From an uncultured Fusobacterium sp. (GTDB lineage Bacteria > Fusobacteriota > Fusobacteriia > Fusobacteriales > Fusobacteriaceae), in contig UQXM01000039.1 in NCBI GenBank assembly GCA_900545035.1, forward strand, positions 1 through 13,088: a DNA stretch of 13,088 bases, written 5' to 3'. Positions 6,360 to 13,088 of the stretch are shown here, in pieces; the first letter of the stretch is position 1, and each line of letters starts with the position of its first letter. The notes beneath the pieces are model-generated. The model was not told the origin of the DNA. It did no database searches and worked only from the letters and a program-made list of their open reading frames with translations. The translations under genes were made by a program, and so were the position numbers.

Positions 6360-8675
6360 CTATTTTTTGAAAACCAGATTTTCTACTTCATCATAAGATT
6401 TTACAAAATCTATTTTCATATCTTTTGCCACTTCATGAGGAATGTCTGTAATATCAGGTCTGTTATCTTCAGGAAGTATTACTTCTCTTATTCCTGCTCT
6501 GTGAGCTCCGATTACTTTCTCTTTTACTCCTCCTATTGCAAGAACTTCACCTGTTATTGTGATTTCACCTGTCATGGCAATATCTTGTCTTATCTCTCTT
6601 CCTGTCAGCACTGAAAGAATTGCGGTTGTAATTGTTATACCTGCTGAAGGTCCGTCTTTCGGTGTTGCTCCCTCAGGGAAGTGAAGATGTATATTTTTAT
6701 TTTCCATAAACTCTTTTGCATTTATTTTATATCTGTCAAAGTTTGATTTGATATAAGTGAATGCAACTTCTGCTGACTCTTTCATTACATTTCCAAGAGT
6801 TCCTGTCAAATTAAGAGTTCCTTTTCCCGGAATAAGCACTCCCTGAACTTCAAGAGTAACTCCTCCCACAGCAGTCCATGCAAGTCCGTTTACAATTCCT
6901 ACTTTGTAAGTTTTTTCTTTCAGTTTTTCAGGTCTGAATTTAGCTTTTCCAAGATATTTTTCAAGATTGTTTACATTTACTGTAACTTTCTCCAAGTTTT
7001 CTTTTACAACTTTTCTGGCAAGTTTTCTGAACAGATTATTGATTTCTCTTTTCAGATTTCTTACTCCGGCTTCTCTTGTATATTCATTTATAATTTTTAA
7101 AATTACATTATCAGAAAGTGTTATTTTTATCTTATTCAATCCATTTTCTTCCTGAAGCTGTTTTACAAGATACTGTTTTGCAATATGAAGTTTTTCATAT
7201 TCAGTGTAAGAAGACAATGTGATTATTTCCATTCTGTCAATCAAAGGTTCAGGAATATTTCTCAAATCATTTGCTGTTGCAAGGAAAAATACTTCTGATA
7301 AATCAAACGGAGTATCAATATAATGGTCTTCAAAATGAATGTTTTGCTCAGGGTCCAAAACTTCAAGCATTGCTGAAGCAGGATCTCCTTTGAAATCACT
7401 TGACATCTTATCAAGCTCGTCCAGAAGTATAAGAGGATTTTTTACTCCTGCAAGTTTCATTGCCTTCATTATTCTTCCCGGCATAGAACCAATATATGTT
7501 CTTCTGTGCCCTCTTATTTCTGCTTCATCTCTAACTCCTCCAAGAGAAACTCTTACAAATTTTCTTCCCAGAGAATCTGCCACTGATTTGGCAAGAGATG
7601 TTTTTCCGACACCCGGAGGTCCTACAAGACAGATAATAGTTCCTTTCATTTTCGGATTAAGTTTTTTTACTGCAAGATAATCCAATATTCTGTCTTTTAC
7701 TTCTTTTAATCCGTAATGATCTCTGTCAAGAACAGAAGCAGCCCTTTCTATATTAAGATCATCTTTTGTTGTTTTCTTCCATGGCAGTTCAAGAAGTGTT
7801 TCTATATAGTTTCTTGACACAGAAGCTTCTGCTGAAAACGGAGGCATTTTGCTCATTTTTTTCAGTTCTTCATCCACTTTCTTTTTTACTTCTGACGGAA
7901 GTTTTGCTTTTTCTATTCTTTCTGCCAAATCTGAATCTTCATCCTCAGGAGTGTAATCCTGAATTTCTTCTTTTAAAGCATTTATTTTTTCTTTTAAATA
8001 GTATGCTCTTTGAGCATCATTCATTTTATTTTTTACTTTATCTTCTACTTTTTTCTCAATTTCATGCAGTTCAAGTTCTCTCGAAAGAATTTCGACCAAC
8101 GCAAGTCCTCTTTCTTCCACATCACTCTTTTCAAGAACAAGCTGTTTCTCATCTGTTTCAAGGAACATATTGTCAGCCATAAGGTCTAATCCTCCGCTGA
8201 GATCTTTTGTTGATTTCAAAGTAACAAAAACTTCAGGAAGCACCTTTGCTGCAAATTTTGTATACTGCTCATAATATTCCAAAGCTTTTCTGTATATTGC
8301 GTGAGTTTCTTTTTTATCTCCGTTTGTAGGTTCAACAACAGTATACCCTGCTGTGTATCCTCCTTCTTTTTCCTCTCTCGGATTTTCAATTATTACTCTT
8401 GCTTTTCCTTCAACCATAAGTTTTACAGTTTTGTTCGGCATTTTTGTTGCCTGAAGAACATGCACCAACATTCCTGCTGTGTAAACATCTTCAGGAAGTT
8501 TTGGGTCTTCTTTTAATGTGTCTTTCTGCATAGCAAAAAGCATTTTGTTCTGCTCTCCGCTTATAATCTTTTCAAGACTTTTTATACTTTTCTCTCTGCC
8601 AACATATACGGGAAAAACTATTCCCGGATATATAACCAAATCTCTTGTAGGCAGAAATGATAATCTGTTTTCCAT
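6360..8675 (-). CDS. lon: ATP-dependent protease Lon (LonA type)
   Basis: A cytosolic, homohexameric AAA+ protease of 771 residues that degrades misfolded and selected regulatory proteins. The N-terminal LON substrate domain (about 1-190) is followed by a helical, charged linker. The AAA+ module has Walker A GPPGVGKT (352-359), Walker B PLILLDELDK (414-423) and sensor residues in FLATAND (464-470). The C-terminal protease domain has the Ser-Lys dyad: S677 in PKDGPSAG and K720 in GGVKEKVIGAH. No membrane segments are present, so this is LonA, not LonB. Length is typical. It begins six bases after the clpX stop, with GGGAGG about ten bases upstream of the ATG, inside the end of clpX. I saw no HrcA (CIRCE) or CtsR operator near it. 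Confidence 0.97.
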   Translation of the reverse strand: MENRLSFLPTRDLVIYPGIVFPVYVGREKSIKSLEKIISGEQNKMLFAMQKDTLKEDPKLPEDVYTAGMLVHVLQATKMPNKTVKLMVEGKARVIIENPREEKEGGYTAGYTVVEPTNGDKKETHAIYRKALEYYEQYTKFAAKVLPEVFVTLKSTKDLSGGLDLMADNMFLETDEKQLVLEKSDVEERGLALVEILSRELELHEIEKKVEDKVKNKMNDAQRAYYLKEKINALKEEIQDYTPEDEDSDLAERIEKAKLPSEVKKKVDEELKKMSKMPPFSAEASVSRNYIETLLELPWKKTTKDDLNIERAASVLDRDHYGLKEVKDRILDYLAVKKLNPKMKGTIICLVGPPGVGKTSLAKSVADSLGRKFVRVSLGGVRDEAEIRGHRRTYIGSMPGRIMKAMKLAGVKNPLILLDELDKMSSDFKGDPASAMLEVLDPEQNIHFEDHYIDTPFDLSEVFFLATANDLRNIPEPLIDRMEIITLSSYTEYEKLHIAKQYLVKQLQEENGLNKIKITLSDNVILKIINEYTREAGVRNLKREINNLFRKLARKVVKENLEKVTVNVNNLEKYLGKAKFRPEKLKEKTYKVGIVNGLAWTAVGGVTLEVQGVLIPGKGTLNLTGTLGNVMKESAEVAFTYIKSNFDRYKINAKEFMENKNIHLHFPEGATPKDGPSAGITITTAILSVLTGREIRQDIAMTGEITITGEVLAIGGVKEKVIGAHRAGIREVILPEDNRPDITDIPHEVAKDMKIDFVKSYDEVENLVFKK

Positions 8676-8681
8676 AAGCTG

Positions 8682-9923
8682 TTAATCCTCCCTTTTGATA
8701 ATCTGAACTTTTTTATAATCATCAAGTCCATCTATATCAACTATCACTTTTTCTACATCTTTCTGTGAAGGAACTTCGTACATCAGCTCAAGCATAGTAT
8801 TTTCAAGAATTGCTCTCAATCCTCTCGCTCCTATTTTTCTTGCCATTGCTCTTTTTGCAACTTCTCTCAAAGCTCTCTCTGTTATTTCAAGAGTTATTCC
8901 TTCCATTTCAAAAAATTTCTGATATTGTTTTACTATTGCATTTTTGGGCTCAACAAGTATTCTTAAAAGAGCCTCTTCATCCAAGCTGTCAAGAGTTGTT
9001 ACCAAAGGAAGTCTTCCCACAAGTTCCGGAATTATTCCCTGTTTTATAAGGTCTTCAGGAGTAACTTTTCTAAGCACCTCTCCCTCTTCTCCTCTTTTAA
9101 CTCTGCTTGTATCAGCTCCGAATCCTAAACTTTTCTGCTGAGTTCTTTTTGATATAACTTTTTCAAGTCCTTCAAAAGCTCCTCCAACTATGAAAAGAAT
9201 ATTTTTTGTGTCTATTTCAATAAGTTCCTGATTAGGATGCTTTCTTCCTCCTTGAGGAGGCACTTGAGATTTTGTTCCTTCTATTATTTTAAGAAGAGCC
9301 TGTTGTACTCCCTCTCCGGAAACATCTCTTGTGATTGACATATTTTCAGATTTTCTTGCTATTTTATCAATCTCGTCTATGTATACAATTCCTTTTTCGG
9401 CTGCTTCAACATTATAGTTTGCTGATTGAAGAAGTCTTACAAGTACATTCTCCACATCATCTCCCACATATCCGGCCTCTGTAAGAGTTGTAGCATCAGC
9501 TATTGCAAAAGGTATATTTAAAATTTTTGCAAGTGTCTGTGCCATAAGTGTTTTTCCTGAACCTGTAGGTCCTATCACAAGTACATTTGATTTTTGTACT
9601 TCAACATTGCTGTCCAGCTGGTCTGCCAGTTTTATTCTTTTATAATGGTTATAGACTGAAACAGCCAAAACTTTTTTACTCTCTTCCTGTCCGATTACAT
9701 ATTCATCCAGTTTTTCTTTTATCTCTTTCGGTGTAAGCAGTTCCGTATTTTCTACACTTTCTATCTGCTCTTTAGGCAAAACTTCCTCTCCAAGAGAGTA
9801 GTCAAGCATTTCATAACAAGCTTCTATACAATCTTCACAGATAAAAGCTCCGTTAATACCGGAAAATAATTTTCCAACCTCATCTTGTCCTCTTCCGCAG
9901 AAAGAGCATACCGGTTTATCCAT
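8682..9923 (-). CDS. clpX: ClpX, ATPase subunit of the ClpXP protease
   Basis: A 413-residue AAA+ unfoldase that feeds tagged or specific substrates into ClpP. The N-terminal zinc-binding domain has the four cysteines C6, C9, C29 and C32. The ATPase has Walker A GPTGSGKT (118-125), Walker B around IVYIDEID (179-186), pore loop 1 GYVG (151-154), the RKH loop (227-229) and sensor 2 GARGLR (365-370). SLGFGAD (265-271) is the equivalent of the IGF loop that docks on ClpP, with LGF as the tripeptide. Length is normal. The ATG is preceded by AGAGGGG eight bases upstream. It lies 18 bases after clpP and six before lon, so partner subunits are made from one transcript. Confidence 0.97.
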   Translation of the reverse strand: MDKPVCSFCGRGQDEVGKLFSGINGAFICEDCIEACYEMLDYSLGEEVLPKEQIESVENTELLTPKEIKEKLDEYVIGQEESKKVLAVSVYNHYKRIKLADQLDSNVEVQKSNVLVIGPTGSGKTLMAQTLAKILNIPFAIADATTLTEAGYVGDDVENVLVRLLQSANYNVEAAEKGIVYIDEIDKIARKSENMSITRDVSGEGVQQALLKIIEGTKSQVPPQGGRKHPNQELIEIDTKNILFIVGGAFEGLEKVISKRTQQKSLGFGADTSRVKRGEEGEVLRKVTPEDLIKQGIIPELVGRLPLVTTLDSLDEEALLRILVEPKNAIVKQYQKFFEMEGITLEITERALREVAKRAMARKIGARGLRAILENTMLELMYEVPSQKDVEKVIVDIDGLDDYKKVQIIKRED

Positions 9924-9941
9924 AATTCTATCCCCTCTCTG

Positions 9942-10517
9942 TTATCTTTTAATAACTTTATCTATTATTCCATATTCCACAGCTTCCTGAGCAGACATAA
10001 AATTATCTCTGTCAGTATCTCTGTAAATCTCCTCAACTGATTTTCCACAGTTTTCTGCCAAGATTTCACTCAAAGTTTTTTTAAGTCTTAAAATTTCTTT
10101 TGCGTGTATCTCAATATCCACAGCCTGTCCTTGAGTTCCTCCAAGAGGCTGGTGTATCATTATTCTTGAATTTTCAAGAGAAAATCTTTTTCCTTTTGCT
10201 CCTGCTGAAAGAAGAAAAGCCCCCATACTTGCAGCTTGTCCCACACAAATTGTCTGAACATCCGGCTTTATATAATTCATTGTATCATATATTGCCATTC
10301 CCGCAGTAACAACTCCTCCGGGACTGTTTATATACATTGTAATATCTTTTTCAGGATCTTCCGCTTCCAAAAACAGAAGCTGTGCAACAACTGCATTTGC
10401 TACATTGTCATTTATTTCTGTTCCCAGAAAAATTATTCTGTCTTTTAAAAGTCTTGAATATATATCATATGATCTTTCACCATAACTTGTATTTTCTATT
10501 ACTATTGGATTGTACAT
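9942..10517 (-). CDS. clpP: ClpP, proteolytic subunit of Clp proteases
   Basis: A 191-residue serine peptidase (family S14) that assembles into a tetradecameric barrel and degrades proteins delivered by ClpX. The catalytic triad is visible: S97 in GQAASMGAF, H122 in RIMIHQPLGG and D171 in DTDRDNFMSA. INSPGG (64-69) is the conserved substrate-binding strand. There is no long propeptide; a short processed N-terminus is possible. AAGGAGG about nine bases before the ATG fixes the start; another ATG just upstream is out of frame. It appears to be the first gene of the clpP-clpX-lon-engB-valS unit, because 134 bases with a strong hairpin separate it from tig. The leader is too AT-rich for me to pick one promoter with confidence. 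Confidence 0.97.
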   Translation of the reverse strand: MYNPIVIENTSYGERSYDIYSRLLKDRIIFLGTEINDNVANAVVAQLLFLEAEDPEKDITMYINSPGGVVTAGMAIYDTMNYIKPDVQTICVGQAASMGAFLLSAGAKGKRFSLENSRIMIHQPLGGTQGQAVDIEIHAKEILRLKKTLSEILAENCGKSVEEIYRDTDRDNFMSAQEAVEYGIIDKVIKR

Positions 10518-10603
10518 ATTCCATCTCCTCCTTAAATAAAAAATAAAACCTTTTTAATATTTTTATATAAACTCTTTAAAAATTTTTTATTTTTTATTTA
10601 AAG

Positions 10604-10631
10604 GGATATTGGGTAAAATTACCCAATATCC
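10604..10631 (-). terminator. Long hairpin between tig and clpP (terminator or attenuator)
   Basis: GGATATTGGGTAA (10604-10616) and its exact complement (10619-10631) form a stem of about 12 bp around a very short A/T loop, beginning about 21 bases past the tig stop. On the minus strand only CTTTAAAT follows, not a clean U tract, so termination may be partial with read-through into clpP. The rest of this 134-base gap is A/T-rich and holds the clpP leader. Confidence 0.55.
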
Positions 10632-10651
10632 GAATAATTTTTTAAAATTTA

Positions 10652-11938
10652 TTATTTTGCGTTTGCTTCAATAAACTCGATAGCTTTGCTCATTAATAAA
10701 TCCATTTTTAAGCTGTTTAAAAATTCATTGTATCTCTTAGTTTTGTCTAACTCTTCTTTTAAAGTTTCCGGAGTCATTCCGTACATTTTAGCAACATCTT
10801 CTGTTTTAGCTTTTATTTCTTCTTCAGAAACTTCTAATTTTTCATCTGCTGCTATTTTGTCAAGGATAAGATCTAATTTAACTTTGTTTTCAGACATTGG
10901 AGCAAGCTGAGCAAATACAGTATCCATTGTCATTCCTGTCATTTTGAAGTATTGCTCTAAATTCATTCCTTGCATAGAAAGCTGCTGCTCAAGTTCAGCA
11001 AGTCTTCCTTCAACTTCTCTTATGATTAAGCTTTGAGGAATTTCAACAACAGAAGCGTCAGCTATTTTTCTTAACATTTTTCCTCTGTTTTCATGTTTAG
11101 CGTTTTCTTCTCCTCTTTTTGCAACTTCTTCTCTTTTTTTGTTTTTCATATCTTCAACAGATTCAAATCCGTTTGCTTTTGCAAATTCGTCATTTAATTC
11201 AGGTTTGTTTTCAACTTTGATTGAGTTGATTTTTACTTTAAAGACTGCTGGTTTTCCTGCTAAGTTAGCTGCATGGTATTCAGCAGGGAAAGTTACATTT
11301 ACTTCTCCCTCTTGTCCTACTGTGTATCCTACTAATTGGTCTTCAAAAGTATCGATGAACATTTTGCTTCCAAGTTTTAATTGATGAGAATCAGCTTTTC
11401 CTCCTTCGAAAGCAACACCGTCTACAAATCCTTCAAATGCTAAATCAACTGTATCTCCCATTTGAGCTTTGTATCCTTCTTCAGCATCTTTTAATTCGGC
11501 TTTAGCATTTAACATTCTTTCGATTTCTTCATTTAATTTATCTTCTGTCATTTCGAAAACAGTTTTTTCGATTTCTACACCTTTATATTCCCCTAAAGTT
11601 ACTTCAGGAAAAACATCTACTGTGAAAGTAACAGCAAATCCCTCTTCTTCTTTAGCAGTTACATTGTATACTGGGCTTACAGGTTTTAATTCTTCAGCTT
11701 TTATTACTTCTGGATAATATTGTTTTAAAACTCTGTCTGTAAGTTCTTCTTTAATTCCGTCAGCATATTTTGCTTCGATTTGGTCTAAAGGAGCATGTCC
11801 TTTTCTGAATCCTGGAATTTCTGCAGTTTTTTGTGCATTAGAAAGAATTTCCTTTTTTAATGGTGCAGTTTCCTCTTTTGTTAATGAAATAACAATTTCC
11901 ACTGCAGATTTTTCTAGTTTTTTAATTTCGTGTTTCAT
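10652..11938 (-). CDS. tig: Trigger factor, ribosome-associated chaperone and prolyl isomerase
   Basis: A 428-residue chaperone that binds near the ribosome exit tunnel and shields emerging chains. The N-terminal ribosome-binding domain has the signature GFRKGHAP (43-50), with the F-R-x-G-x-x-P contact loop. The FKBP-like PPIase domain spans roughly 155-240, with GDTVDLAFEGFVDGVAFEGG beginning near residue 160. The remaining helical C-terminal domain forms the chaperone arms. Length is close to that of E. coli. AAGGAGG six to seven bases before the ATG fixes the start. The gap to the upstream recJ stop is 33 bases, so recJ and tig may be co-transcribed. tig next to clpP-clpX-lon is a very common bacterial arrangement. 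Confidence 0.97.
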   Translation of the reverse strand: MKHEIKKLEKSAVEIVISLTKEETAPLKKEILSNAQKTAEIPGFRKGHAPLDQIEAKYADGIKEELTDRVLKQYYPEVIKAEELKPVSPVYNVTAKEEEGFAVTFTVDVFPEVTLGEYKGVEIEKTVFEMTEDKLNEEIERMLNAKAELKDAEEGYKAQMGDTVDLAFEGFVDGVAFEGGKADSHQLKLGSKMFIDTFEDQLVGYTVGQEGEVNVTFPAEYHAANLAGKPAVFKVKINSIKVENKPELNDEFAKANGFESVEDMKNKKREEVAKRGEENAKHENRGKMLRKIADASVVEIPQSLIIREVEGRLAELEQQLSMQGMNLEQYFKMTGMTMDTVFAQLAPMSENKVKLDLILDKIAADEKLEVSEEEIKAKTEDVAKMYGMTPETLKEELDKTKRYNEFLNSLKMDLLMSKAIEFIEANAK

Positions 11939-11971
11939 TTTTTCCTCCTTAGGTTTTTATATAAAACTTTT

Positions 11972-13088
11972 TTATTTTATACTTTTTATTCTGATATTAT
12001 ATTTCTCTCTGCCTTTTACGGTTATTTTTTCAGGATAATATATTATATCAAATTTTTCTTTTGTATTTCTGTGTTCTATTTCGTTAGACAAATTAAAAGC
12101 AATAAACGGATATTCTTTTTTGTTTTTTTGAATTATTCCGTTAAAGTGTCTTCCTTCCACACCAAATTTTTCTATATTTCTTATATATACTCCTCTGTCC
12201 ATAAAAAGAGGCTGCTGATTTTCAAGTCCGTATGGAGAAAGGAGTTTTATATCTTCCAAAAGCTCCTCATCAATTTTATCTATGGGAAGCTCCAAATCTA
12301 TATCAAGAACCTCTTCCTCTCTTATAGTTTTCAGCTTGTCTATCTCTTTGGAAAATATCTCTTCTATTTCAGAAAGCCTGTCAAGTTCTGCTATAAATCC
12401 TGCAGCCAAATCATGCCCTCCGAAACGAATAAGTTTATCTTCCATATTTTTAAATATATTGAAAATATTTATGCCATTGCTGCTTCTACAAGATGCTTTT
12501 CCTACTCCGTTTTTTATTGCAACCAATATTACAGGAACACCGAATTTTATACTAAGTCTGGATGATACCACACCTATTACTCCCGGATGCCAGTTTTTTG
12601 AAGTTAGAAAAATATATGAAAAATCTTTTTGATATCTGCCTTTTTGAAGCATTTCCAAAGCTTCATCATATATCTTTTTCTCCAGTCTTCTTCTTATTTT
12701 ATTGGTTTTTTTAGACCCATATCCTACAATAACTACAAATAGAACAACCATAGCTCCTAAAACCATCCCTTTATATTTTAGTGATAGTACTAAAACTTTA
12801 GAGTAATACTTCTTTATAGTTTTTAAAATTTTTCCCTCTTCATGAACTGTAGTTTTAGATTTTAAAATTCTACTACATATCATAGGAACAAATGTTATTG
12901 CTATTATTAAAGATGCTAATAAAGAGAACGTTATTGAAAAAGCCATATCTTTATACATCTCTTTTGCTCTTCCCTCTCTTATAACTATGGGAATAAACAC
13001 AGCTATCGTTGTTGCTGTTGAAGCTATTATTGGGATAATAACTTCTGAAGCTCCATTTTCCGATGCTTCCATTCTATCTTGTCCTAAC
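11972..13088 (-). CDS. recJ: Chimeric open frame: RND permease fragment joined to the RecJ C-terminal half
   Basis: From about 12706 down, the frame encodes the C-terminal half of RecJ, the 5'-3' single-strand DNA exonuclease of recombination and repair. Counting residues from the Met at 13072, TNKIRRRLEKKIYDEAL (123-139) matches the RecJ 'LN-x-x-R' helix. WHPGVIGVVSSRL (161-173), GKASCRSSNG (191-200) and FGGHDLAAGF (217-226) are the DHHA1 nucleic-acid-binding domain, and the rest is the C-terminal OB-like region. The DHH catalytic motifs that should precede it are absent. In their place, upstream of an A7 run at 12706-12712, is RND efflux pump sequence. The Met at 13072 is not a real start: codons LGQDR precede it in frame to the window edge and fit the RND alignment. 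The product would lack nuclease activity. Position next to tig is where recJ is expected, so the RecJ part is native and the RND part is the intruder. Confidence 0.85.
   Translation of the reverse strand, partial: LGQDRMEASENGASEVIIPIIASTATTIAVFIPIVIREGRAKEMYKDMAFSITFSLLASLIIAITFVPMICSRILKSKTTVHEEGKILKTIKKYYSKVLVLSLKYKGMVLGAMVVLFVVIVGYGSKKTNKIRRRLEKKIYDEALEMLQKGRYQKDFSYIFLTSKNWHPGVIGVVSSRLSIKFGVPVILVAIKNGVGKASCRSSNGINIFNIFKNMEDKLIRFGGHDLAAGFIAELDRLSEIEEIFSKEIDKLKTIREEEVLDIDLELPIDKIDEELLEDIKLLSPYGLENQQPLFMDRGVYIRNIEKFGVEGRHFNGIIQKNKKEYPFIAFNLSNEIEHRNTKEKFDIIYYPEKITVKGREKYNIRIKSIK
12707..13088 (-). pseudogene. Internal fragment of an RND-family (AcrB/HAE1-like) efflux permease
   Basis: About 127 residues from the middle of an inner-membrane RND transporter, which uses the proton gradient to export drugs or other compounds. 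IIASTATTIAVFIPIVIREG and KDMAFSITFSLLASLIIAITFVP match the conserved TM4-TM6 region; a cytoplasmic linker and the start of TM7 (MVLGAMVVLFVVIVGYG) follow. All downstream periplasmic and TM8-TM12 sequence is missing and replaced by RecJ. The frame is open to the right window edge, so the 5' part lies outside. By hand count all ten of its leucine codons are TTA (7) or CTA (3), whereas the RecJ part has no TTA in 21. It is either a misassembled piece of another locus or organism, or a truncated gene after rearrangement. Confidence 0.8.

Noticed and set aside
7766..8182. Plus-strand open frame of 138 codons opposite lon
   Set aside because: Leu/Phe-rich, low-complexity complement of a clearly coding gene, with no ribosome binding site context; a shadow frame. 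The same applies to other plus-strand frames across valS, lon, clpX, clpP and tig.
10518..10651. HrcA (CIRCE) or CtsR heat-shock operator before clpP
   Set aside because: No TTAGCACTC-N9-GAGTGCTAA inverted repeat or GGTCAAA tandem repeat is present; the only palindrome has unrelated sequence.
11930..12565. Plus-strand open frame of 211 codons across tig start and recJ
   Set aside because: Phe/Tyr/Ile-rich complement of AT-rich coding sequence, covering the tig start and RecJ domain; no credible start signal or family.
13070..13072. ATG at 13072 as the start of the RND/RecJ frame
   Set aside because: The frame is open upstream to the window edge (codons LGQDR) and those residues continue the RND match, so this is an internal methionine.
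1..13088. tRNA, rRNA or CRISPR array
   Set aside because: No cloverleaf-like conserved arms, rRNA blocks or regularly spaced repeats were seen in the short intergenic gaps.

Overview
This is a low-GC window whose core is a conserved housekeeping block on the minus strand. In transcription order, right to left, it reads recJ (3' part only), tig, clpP, clpX, lon, engB (ysxC), valS. Base composition, codon use and gene order fit Fusobacteriota, most likely Fusobacterium or a relative. That placement is my inference from recalled gene order and was not tested by search.

Right end (11972-13088): one open frame joins part of an RND efflux permease, running off the right edge, to the C-terminal half of the RecJ exonuclease. 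The join falls on or next to an A7 run at 12706-12712. Leucine codons change sharply there, so this is probably a chimeric assembly join or a recent rearrangement, not a functional fusion. Middle (3068-11938): tig (trigger factor) follows recJ. A 134-base gap with a long hairpin separates it from clpP-clpX-lon-engB-valS, whose genes are 6-23 bases apart or overlap by one. The block combines nascent-chain folding, two ATP-dependent proteases, ribosome assembly and tRNA charging.

Left part (1-3054): accessory genes surround a YegS/DgkA-type lipid kinase (1091-1972, the only plus-strand gene). One minus-strand pair, between the lipid kinase and valS, is a single-domain RelA/SpoT synthetase-like protein followed by an overlapping 71-residue unknown ORF. 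The pair is bracketed by two identical 36-bp terminator hairpins 1040 bases apart. The other pair, divergent from the lipid kinase, is a 59-residue unknown protein overlapping a GNAT-like acetyltransferase that resembles TacT-type toxins. Both pairs look like toxin-antitoxin modules (inference). They share a promoter layout of TTTATT, 17 bases, then TATAAT. At the far left a further minus-strand gene begins and leaves the window.

The best leads are the candidate toxSAS-like pair with its duplicated terminator, the GNAT pair with an atypical acetyl-CoA loop, and the RND/RecJ chimera. I found no tRNA, rRNA, CRISPR array, transposase or recognised riboswitch. No stretch over 300 bases lacks a gene.
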